From the NCBI RefSeq assembly GCF_001039355.2, contig NW_019773847.1, positions 1,092,395-1,133,700 on the forward strand: 41,306 nt of DNA. Direction: 5' to 3'. Shown here piece after piece: positions 33,560 to 41,306 of the stretch. The translations under genes and the position numbers were made by a program. Each line of letters begins with the position of its first letter. Within the stretch, counting starts at the first letter, position 1. This DNA is from Lingula anatina (lineage: Eukaryota > Brachiopoda > Lingulata > Lingulida > Lingulidae). The notes beneath the pieces were generated by a model. It was not told where the DNA came from, searched no databases, and worked only from the letters and a program-made list of their open reading frames with translations.

Positions 33560-34148
33560 CAAATCGAGAAATTTAAGCAAATGAGTAAAGAAATTCCCCC
33601 CATAGAAAATTACAAAATATCAAAAAGGTATGCGTTTAGTTTTAGTATCTTGCGTTTAAAACCTGCGAAAGTCTTAAAAAACGCATTTTTTTTCATTTTA
33701 TTGCAAATTAACGGTTTTCAATAGGCTTTACAACATGTTTTTTTTTTGTCAATTATATTTTACAGTTCTATTATGAAAAAAATCAAAAATCCAAGTCTGC
33801 AAGGCTTGCAACGTCGCAAACTTCATTTTTAAAATGAATTTTCACGCATTCCCGTTGTTTATAAACACTGCCTCGTTTTCAAGTGAAATCACAAGTCAGA
33901 AGAATTCCATTGGTTCCATTGGTTCGCTTTTGTCGATTGCGGTTGATTTGGCGAGTAATCACAGATACACTATACAGCATAACATGCATTGTTACAATTA
34001 TTTGCCTAGGTCAGCCCTCAGAAAACTACCCAGATGATTCACCGCATATCAAGCAATGGAACGGCAGTCGATTGGTACGCATTCCTACGTTAACATTTCT
34101 CAAAATGTACCATTTACAGATATCACACTGAAACTGTGGGTCTGGTCT
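33560..34148. other. 3' flank of copy C, nothing identified
   Basis: AT-rich sequence with T runs. Overlapping plus-strand open frames near 33834-34131 look like chance. No clear minus-strand AATAAA was found. Confidence 0.4.
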
Positions 34149-36264
34149 TTACATGATGCGGTAAATGAAAATGATGCCAATGTGGTCGCAAAAATAGTCT
34201 TCGACTTTCTTTATTTCCACTTTCTTCCACAGCCCGTTGTCTTCGTGAATCTTCAAGCAGTCGTCCCAACTTTTGCCGTCATACCCACATTCTGGGATGT
34301 GTATCTCTCTCGTTGCTATGACAACATACCCGCCTGTAAAGATTTATTCGCCATGATTTAAAACAGCTGAATACAGTTGATGTATATAGCATGGGTTTTG
34401 TTATCATTGTAATAATATAGATAGAGGGACGAATACCTTGTATATTTTATTCAAACATCATAGTGATGCATATGACAATAGAAACAGTTCGACCGTCAAA
34501 ATACATTTTCCCTTGCTCAAAGCCATAGCGAAAGTGCAAAAGAATGATATATGTAGCTTTCAAACGCATGTCCTCACACTTACACAGATCGAGTCATGAA
34601 CACACACACATACATATACAAGAACATACCAGATTTTGTTATCCTGATCAGTTCTGGAAGGCAACCAGCATTGGCATTGCCCGCCGCCATAGCTCCAACG
34701 CACACCACACAGTCGTAATAGCCCGTAAAAATAAAGATATATAGATATCAAAAACATACATAAGTCTAAAGTCTAAAAATGTTAAATGTCAATTTTTTAA
34801 GTTAAATAACTAAAACTTATAGAACTAATTAATGAGCTTACATATCGCCCGTTTCTTTCCACTCACTCTTTCCACTTCATTCCGATACGAGATATTCATT
34901 CTGTATATCAATGGATGGATCCCATCGATTCTAGTATGTGACACAAACAAAATGTCACTGTATACAGGCAGCCAAAGGTGAAGTCTGTGGGTTTGCCCAT
35001 ATGGACGTATTAAAACTATCAAATGTCCATCCATGACCCCTTCAAACGGGCATAGCTTATTTTGACTGACGACCGCCATATTAATATACCCATTAACATA
35101 AAGTCATGTTTCAAGTAGCAAACTATAAATCACATTTTGAATCACCTGAATCGACATCCAATCTGTTTGGTCCTAACAAATCACAAATAGTCCTGTTGTA
35201 AACTCCCCTCTGATTGGCTATGTCTAACATCGCCTGGCAACCATCCAAAGCCTCCAGGTTTGTAAATCCAAGGTTTTGAAGCTGTAAATAAAACGAAGAC
35301 GTCCTGAGGATAAGAGTCTAAAAACATTATCATCAAAATTGAAATTTCAAAAACAAATTGGATATAATATTATGACTTCCTCCTCCAAACAGCAAACAGC
35401 AATTATTTTTATTTGGATTCTAAACCTCGTCAAAAATGCCGTCACAACCACTCGCAGCATGATCTGGTTTTCAAAACATAAACTTATTGAGAGATGATGC
35501 AAGACCGACACCTTTTTTTCTGACTTGAGTAAAGCACTCACTATGGCCGCTGGGGAGATACATGTGGCCTTTGCGCGAACAGTGCTTCAAAGCTGGAAGA
35601 GATTAAGACGTACATGTATATAAAGAGGAAGACTTGCACGGCAGTACCTCTTTCCCTCCTACTCCAGTCCCAGCTCCTGCGTCCAATATCAAAGCATCTT
35701 TGTTGCCGCCAAACAATAGGTCCACTGTTCGGGCAACAACACTTGGTCCTTTGCTCGGGAAGAACTGTAAAGTAATCGATTATTTATTATACTTGTGTTT
35801 TCGCTTAATTGTATATGGTTTATTAATACTGTACTGTATCGTTCGGTACCATTGCAACTTTGGAGGACAGCTTCAACATATTCAAACAATACCACAATAT
35901 CTCTTGGTCTATTCAATTTAATAATTACAGATTACATATTTTGACTTTTTCAAAATTTGAGAAAAAACAAATAGTGAAAAACCACGGATGCACGTATGGC
36001 TGTTCTTTGTGCGTATATCAGTGTATAAAACATTGCACAGCATCCTGTCTTCTTTTCGATATTGTGAACTAGTTACTGGTAATACAAGATATAAGTTAAC
36101 CTCCATTTATAACCAATAAGCGTTATTGAAATATTCACCCCGTGATCTGTATCATAGGTAGGTGCCCACCGGCTGTACGCCTTTATGGTATCATCTACGC
36201 TGTTGGTCGCCTTGTTCGCACGCTCGGCCCTTGCCAACATTTCTTCCACGCTTGAAGCTGACAT
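34149..36264 (-). CDS. METTL27-like SAM-dependent methyltransferase, copy C (five coding exons)
   Basis: Coding exons: 36139-36264, 35648-35764, 35146-35281, 34630-34722 and 34149-34333. They join in frame (phases 0, 0, 1, 1) to 218 aa, close to vertebrate METTL27 in length and motif order. Exon 1 has YSRWAPTYDTDHG. Exon 2 has the SAM-binding motif ILDAGAGTGVGG. Exon 3 has LEALDGCQAMLDIA, matching motif II with the acidic residue that usually contacts SAM ribose. Exon 4 has YYDCVVCVGAMAAG and CLPELIRITKS. Exon 5 has GGYVVIATRE and ends IGIIFIYRIM. The target molecule is not established for this family. Oddity: the base pair before exon 4 is GG, where copies A and B have AG; no other AG nearby keeps frame. 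So this last open copy may also mis-splice, or the base is an error. The ATG chosen is 11 nt past a 3' splice site at 36276, so an ATG further upstream is intronic. Confidence 0.82.
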
Positions 36265-36275
36265 CTTGATAAACA

Positions 36276-37034
36276 CTGAAATGAGCATATCACGAATTGC
36301 TTAATAGGCCTATCGCACATACGCATCTCAACGCTCAGTGCAGTATCTAAAATATGATTCGTGTAGATTTTCATGTGATTCACTACAATCCAGTTGCTAA
36401 TTTTTAAATGATTATTTACATTAAAATTATCGAATGTTATCAAGAGATATCGGGCTTACATAATCGTTCCTTATGTTCACGAAGTCTCATGTTTCTCAAC
36501 CTTACAGCTTAGGATCAAATATTGCCCGAGCTCTATTGCAATCGGTCACTAACTCAGGCAAGTGCGTAAGTTTAGTTTTCGTAGATTCATAGATAGAGTA
36601 ACTCAGGGGTAGATTATTCACTTTCTTGGGTTTATCCTCATAGCTCCTATTGATGCACACCTTTTAAGACAGTGAACAGTACAATATAATATATCATATG
36701 GTACAATGGCAAACCAGAGTTCGTCTTTGTCCTATAGAATACTATTTGGGACACGATTTTAACAATACAACGAACTAATAACAGTAACAAGATAACTTGA
36801 CTGCCAAGTGTGCTTAAAACTTAGTTGCACACCTACTCTACCTTTCTCTCTCTCTTTCTCTCAGGCACACATGCACACACATACGTCACACGGATTATTA
36901 AAAATTAACGAATTAACACAAATAAATGCTTGAGATTATGCTCATGGTATAAATGTCCTTTCTGCGTCTATTGTGGGATAAAAGATGTGGTCCGGACGCT
37001 CAACGGTCTCCAATTAAATCGTGTTTCAGTGTAA
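36276..37034. other. Upstream of copy C
   Basis: No gene. A possible minus-strand donor (gattat|gtaagc) lies near 36456 and could close a non-coding first exon of copy C; no TATA box was seen. A (CT)n/(CA)n stretch is at 36841-36880. Confidence 0.3.
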
Positions 37035-37692
37035 AGGCGTCTTTTTTGCGTCCTTTGAACGACTGAATCTTGATTTTACCTGTAAAACTGCTAGCGACCG
37101 GTGCATCTATTGAGCGACCTGTGCGTCTGCTGAGCGACTTGCCTGCCTCCCCTTTGCGTCCCCTGTGCAACCCAATGCGTCCATCGCGATGAATGAGCGA
37201 CCATTGAATATCCCCGTTGCGTTCTCTGTTCCCTCATCGGCGATCAGTGGCAACCATTTTGCCTCCTTCTAGACCGGTTAGCGTTCTTTTGGAGTCCCTC
37301 GTTATATTCTGACTCTTTTATATTTTTATATCAGTTCTAACCCGGTCACCCAGGTCACCCAATTAAGAAAATCTTCAGAAAACGAAACATATAATTAGTA
37401 ATAAACTTATTTTTCAAACTTCAGTGATGAAAGGTCAGCATGACCTGATAATAAGCCAGATTATCATTGTTGTGCTTATAAGACGGATGGACAGGCACCC
37501 AAGACGAGAAAGGTTGACTGAAAAACAGAATTTTAATCCGTTTTCAAAGGACGCATTCTGCAAAAACTGCGACAAGAACTTCATCGTCAAAAGAAGCCAA
37601 ATGTCATCGGCGATGCTTGAACGTTCTTTGAGCGTCCAACGGCCACCTGGACAGTTTCACGATCGCACAAAGGACGCAGAAAGGACACCGCC
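37035..37692. other. Word-rich stretch with inverted ends, possible non-autonomous transposon
   Basis: The words gcgtcc, gagcgac, gcgaccg and their inverses recur many times. Left end ttttttgcgtcctttgaacg (37043) and right end, read inverted, tcctttctgcgtcctttgtg (about 37660-37682) are imperfect inverted copies. Further copies of the same words occur at 38690-38755. The composition is unlike neighbouring DNA. The plus-strand frame at 37424-37711 has no recognised domain. Family unknown. Confidence 0.4.
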
Positions 37693-39163
37693 CAGTCTAA
37701 AGGAGGTTTAAGTGCCAGAGTGCTGTACATGATCATGAGTTTGGCGTGGAAAACTTCAAATCAGTTTACTATCAGCAGTATGGACATATTATACGGTTAT
37801 TCACATAAATTCCATGTCGAGTGCGTGTAGTTATCGCGAATTTGGACCAAAAATGCACATCTCAAAACTATATGTTACTTACAGTTAACCTGCGTTCTCC
37901 TATCTCGTGATGAGCGTGTCTCCTCCACGAGGGCAGCGACCAATCTAGCGTATCACTATTTCTCATTTGAGCTGAGCAAGAATGCATACGAAGCATGACA
38001 ATTCGACATTAACTAATGATGATTACAATTCAGAATATATTTAAGGGAGTGGATTAAAGGGGATGCGCAGCGTTCCATTAAATGACATTTGCCATCAGTA
38101 AAACAGCTAGGCCGTTTTGTTCTGCTTTGAAGCAGACTCAATATCACCTTCTGCTGATTTTTTTTTTTTTTATTTTTTTTTTTATTTTTTTTTTTTTTGG
38201 GGGGGGGGTTATTAAAAATTAATTACAAGTCTCAAAGTGAAGACCAGCGTTCGACTTCAATAGGATTTGTGAAGATTATTCCCTGGCTCAGTGCGCAAAA
38301 TAAGACATGATTGCCGCCCACAGTCTATTTATATATATATGTCCACTCCTTAATTACAGAGCATGCCGATATATATATGTAATGTATTTCTATCACGACA
38401 CCCGGGGCCATCATTACTAAATGCGAAAAGAATGCGAATTAGCTGTTTATATCAACATTTATTATCCACTCTATCTTCATGTACTACATGTGCTGCAGTA
38501 CCAATATTACAACTATGAAATCATGTAACATTTTTGTGTCAAGTATATACAGGTAATAGGTCAATTTAACTTGATGCATTTTACACAGCAGTGCATTGAG
38601 GCTTTGCACTTGTGACATTGCATACTCATACCCAAAGTAGAAAAATAAGGCGAACGCTAACAAACCAGCGACATTGTCTACTCTTTGTGACCTACTGCGT
38701 CCACTGCGATTACAGACGATGCAGGCGGCCCTTGAGCGATGTTTGAGCAACCGTAACATATTCCAGTAGGTCGTCCATATATGACCAGCGGACTAGTTAC
38801 TCCACTGTACTGAATGCGGCCTTAATGTAGCGGAAGTTTTCGATCTTGCCCATGGTATCAATTAAAGGAGTTAAGATCTCCGCCGTTGCTGTTGCTGAAC
38901 CTGCGGCACACCTTTAGATGGGATTGTGTGTAACGATATGACTTTAGCTAAAAAGTGTAAACGGAATATATTTTGCTTCCCCGCAACTTTGAGGTCAAAT
39001 CATACAATCTCTTAAGGAACTCTTTGCCTAACCTGTGCAAAATTGTATCCAATATGGCAGTCCGACAAGATCACCATGCATTTGATCTTCAACATTTATT
39101 TTAAAGTCCTTTATTACAAATTGGGAGTTCAATAGAATTCTCATCAAAGGTAAAGAAACTCAC
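37693..39163. other. Intergenic stretch with poly-T/poly-G tract
   Basis: A T-rich tract ending in about nine G lies at 38157-38208. Short (TA)n runs lie at 38329 and 38370. The minus-strand open frame at 38484-38759 overlaps the gcgtcc/gagcgat words of the element above and shows no family motif. No other feature. Confidence 0.4.
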
Positions 39164-39394
39164 GCTGTGGCAAACTTATGTTTTGAATCATGTATCGTGG
39201 TCTGTAATAGTAACAGTAACCAGAAGAGTACCGTGTCTTATGTCCTCTTGGCTGAACATAAACGTATTTATGACGGTCTGCAAGGTCATAATTATCTATG
39301 TAGCAAATCAGAATAGATGGCCCGAGTACTAACTGAACCACTTCAAAAGCGATGATAGTCTCTCCGCCTCCACACGCGCCATCGCTGCAGGGGC
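39164..39394 (-). CDS. Candidate internal exon of an unknown gene
   Basis: An open stretch of 76 codons lies between an acceptor (ttgctag at 39395) and a strong donor (gtgagt at 39163). It is symmetric phase 1-1, the usual pattern for extracellular modules. It has CSDGACGGGE near the start and a Tyr-rich end (YSSGYCYYYRPRY). I do not recognise it and could not link a partner exon. A minus-strand frame at 39805-40104 and another at 41020-41229 could belong to the same gene, but no consistent joins were found. Confidence 0.3.
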
Positions 39395-39444
39395 CTAGCA
39401 AATATTAAACCTCGGAGCCGAGATTTAATCCGTTTAATGGCGCG

Positions 39445-39500
39445 TGTTAGAAAAGGTATCTTCAAGGCGGAATTACCTGCCAACTATGTTTTCTTTTTTT
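39445..39500. repeat. Repeat unit start, recurs at window end
   Basis: gttagaaaaggtatcttc, then ggcggaattacctgcc and a T-rich run occur here and again at 41239-41306, 1794 bases further on. This may mark a tandem unit of about 1.8 kb that continues past the window. Confidence 0.6.
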
Positions 39501-39879
39501 CAAAATTCACATCGTCGCAATTGCTTGAATGGAAAACCCGCAAGCTTTAAAACATTTGAGCATTTTTTTAATAATTCGCTCTTCTTAGGTGCTTGCTAAA
39601 CCTAAATCCGTCCCATTCTACTCTTTACAGTCATAGCCGATACCAAATTAAATTTTAGCTCAAAACAAAGACACANTTTTTTTTTTTTTTTTTTTTTTTT
39701 TTTCAAAATTCACATCGTCGCAATTGCTTGAATGGAAAGCCCGCCAGCTTTAAAACATTTGAGCTTTTTTTTAATAATTCGCTCTTCTTAGGTGCTTGCT
39801 AAAACTAAATCCGTCTCATTCTACTCTTTACAGTCATAGCCGATACCAAATTAAATTTCAGCTCAAAACAAAGACACAG
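39501..39879. repeat. Direct duplication of ~175 bp around a poly-T tract and an N
   Basis: Copies at 39501-39675 and 39704-39878 (both starting caaaattcacatcgtcgcaa) differ at only a few positions. Between them lie an ambiguous base at 39676 and 27 T. The N and homopolymer suggest two haplotypes or a failed join placed side by side. A real duplication is possible. Confidence 0.9.
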
Positions 39880-40124
39880 TGCAAAAAAAAATCTATCTAG
39901 GAACGATATCTGTGTCCGCTTCTCAAACAAGGCCTTGTGAACACCTTGAACTTCAACTTCCAAAAATAAGACAATGTTCGGGGAATGGCGTTGTTCAGGA
40001 AGAATTACAGTTGTACGGCTCAAGTGCAACCGATCGTAATTGCAGACATACATGTGCATCCAAACTAGCCCGGCCCTATACGTGACAAAGTAGAAAGTTT
40101 GCATTTGATCTAGTGCTTATAACG

Positions 40125-40205
40125 AAGCCTCCCTGGTTGCGTGGTCAATACGCTCATCGAGATACAACAAAACTCTCCTTCGTGGGTTCGAATTCCACAA
40201 CGTCC
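40125..40205 (+). repeat. tRNA-like sequence, possible SINE head
   Basis: ctggttgcgtggtcaatacg resembles an A-box region. gtgggttcgaattccac forms a five-pair T arm with a B box. The acceptor ends do not pair, so it is not a working tRNA. Confidence 0.35.
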
Positions 40206-40289
40206 ACAGATACTTTTGCTAATAGAAATCATTTCAAATTTTTTGTTTGATTACTATAAGTGGAATCACGTGACCACGGAAGGTGGGAG

Positions 40290-40400
40290 GGGCACTCATG
40301 GCGCAATCGGTAGAGTGCATGGCTGCTAAAACATCTTAACCCATCATCTACCATGGTAACGGGTGTCACGAGGGCAGTCACGAGTTCGAGTCCCAGATGA
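40290..40400 (+). repeat. tRNA-derived SINE head
   Basis: tggcgcaatcggtagagtgc fits a Pol III A box. gagttcgagtccc, about 80 bases further on, fits a B box. The spacing is too long for a normal tRNA and the cloverleaf does not close, which points to a SINE promoter rather than a tRNA gene. Confidence 0.5.
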
Positions 40401-40575
40401 GGCGTGTCCACCTACACACAGCTACGAGCTGGCCCCGGGATCGTGAAGGCGCGTAAACGAATGCAGGCTCCCCCGGGTCTGGTCCCAGATGAGGCATGTC
40501 ACCTGGCCACACCTACGAGCTGGTCCCGGGATCGGGAAGGCACGAAAACGAATGCAGGCCCTCCTGGGTCCGGGC
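40391..40575. repeat. Tandem pair of ~92-bp units after the SINE head
   Basis: Units 40391-40482 and 40483-40575 both run tcccagatgaggc, ctacgagctgg, cccgggatcg, gaaggc, aaacgaatgcaggc and end in a gggtc motif. They differ at about a tenth to a fifth of positions. They may be the body of the SINE, duplicated. Confidence 0.75.
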
Positions 40576-41238
40576 AAATTACCTTTTGCATAAAAAATCC
40601 GGTATAGTTTAGCAGAACTGATCCATTGGACAACGATCTATTGCTGTTGGTTACCATAAAGTCAACGTCAACAATTTTCTTTAATGATGCTTAGGCGGGG
40701 ATGGGCACTGATCTCTATCCTTTACCAGCTACACAACAGATCAAACTTGAACTGAATCTATAAATTAATCGGCAAGACACCTTGCATGTCATGCTGCCCT
40801 TCATCTGAGATTGCCGTCTTCTCGGTGGGGGTAAAATGAAGATGTTTTTTTTATTTTTCTTTTATTTATTTCAAATCTCATGTCGCCGCTATTACTTTAC
40901 CCAATCCTGCATTTTGTTTTTTATACCCTCCCTTCCTTTCTGGTGTGCTTATCAAGACTGTTCATATGGTCATACATTACCCGGGGCAACTCCACAGTGG
41001 ACATTGGAAATGGCAAAGACTACTCAGAAATAAAACCGGCAAAGTGAGAAACGCCTTGGCACTCATCGTGCTCTTTAACAACAAGGGTGAGGTCAGACGT
41101 AATCTCATTGTAAACCAATATGAAAATAAAAGCATCTGAAGTCATCTGATTAGGATCGTTTCTGGAAGTCTTCTCAATAAAAGACACCAAACTTGAAATA
41201 GATCTAGTAGCTTTCCTGCTACTGCACAACGTTTACCA
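40576..41238. other. Intergenic stretch, nothing firmly identified
   Basis: Open frames on both strands (plus 40945-41139, minus 41020-41229) lack motifs or clear splice partners. The window then enters the repeat that also starts at 39445 and ends in poly-T. Confidence 0.35.
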
Positions 41239-41306
41239 GTTAGAAAAGGTATCTTCGCGGCGGAATTACCTGCCAAATCTGTTTTTTTTTTTTTTTTTTT
41301 TTTTTT

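Noticed and set aside
34560-34757. Minus-strand open frame overlapping copy C exon 4
   Set aside because: It is in a different frame from the methyltransferase exon and reads through a (gt)-rich intron; no motif.
36265-36288. Upstream in-frame ATG for copy C (adds MLISVFIK)
   Set aside because: This ATG lies before a clear 3' splice site at 36276, so it should be intronic; the ATG at 36264 also matches the position of the copy B start.
40290-40400. Functional tRNA gene
   Set aside because: A and B boxes are present, but their spacing is too long and no acceptor stem pairs, so it is scored as a SINE head.
1-41306. CRISPR array, operon or ribosome binding sites
   Set aside because: The genes are intron-split and animal-type. 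The direct repeats seen lack regular repeat-spacer spacing.

Overview
The window is nuclear DNA from an animal. Genes are split by GT-AG introns, spacing is wide and AT-rich, and there are many (TAA)n, (TTTA)n, (AT)n and (TG)n microsatellites and remains of several transposon classes. The gene set is two secreted proteinase K-type subtilisins, a GT10 alpha-1,3-fucosyltransferase and METTL27-like methyltransferases. With PIF/Harbinger-like, Mutator-like and LINE remnants this suggests a marine invertebrate, perhaps a lophotrochozoan such as a mollusc. That placement is inference; nothing here fixes the species. Every host gene I recognise lies on the minus strand, and coordinates below run left to right.

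Layout: 0.1-1.5 kb, a broken 3' fragment of a METTL27-like gene (copy A). 2.6-5.3 kb, a decayed Mutator-like transposase gene with its TATA box, followed to 6.4 kb by a motif-rich region with a second strong TATA box and a broken first exon on the plus strand. 7.4-10.6 kb, subtilisin S1 (five coding exons, 486 aa). 10.6-11.7 kb, a LINE 3' end just upstream of S1. 12.5 kb, a long hairpin. 13.1 kb, an inverted, truncated subtilisin pseudogene. 15.4 kb, a TTAA-flanked MITE. 16.0-18.9 kb, subtilisin S2 (five coding exons, 498 aa). 20.8-21.5 kb, a non-autonomous Harbinger-like element. 21.9-23.2 kb, the fucosyltransferase (one coding exon, 408 aa). 23.2-28 kb, largely empty, with a tRNA-like SINE head, an exact 62-bp tandem duplication and one orphan exon candidate. 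28.1-31.0 kb, METTL27-like copy B (broken). 32.2 and 33.2 kb, two MITEs. 34.1-36.3 kb, METTL27-like copy C (218 aa, open in all exons but with a GG instead of AG acceptor before exon 4). 36.3-41.3 kb, repeats, tRNA-derived SINE material, a duplication containing an N, and another orphan exon candidate.

The genes do not look like one pathway. The clearest theme is local duplication and decay: one subtilisin lineage gave two intact genes and one inverted relic, and one methyltransferase lineage gave one nearly intact gene and two relics. Both subtilisins encode signal peptide, I9 inhibitor prodomain, a four-cysteine segment just before the expected maturation site, the S8 catalytic domain and a five-cysteine tail. 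S1 has lost the SLGG substrate-strand motif and the MASP motif after the catalytic serine. In every recognised gene with a start codon in the window, a good 3' splice site lies 7-33 nt upstream of the ATG, implying 5'-UTR introns or, less likely, spliced-leader trans-splicing.
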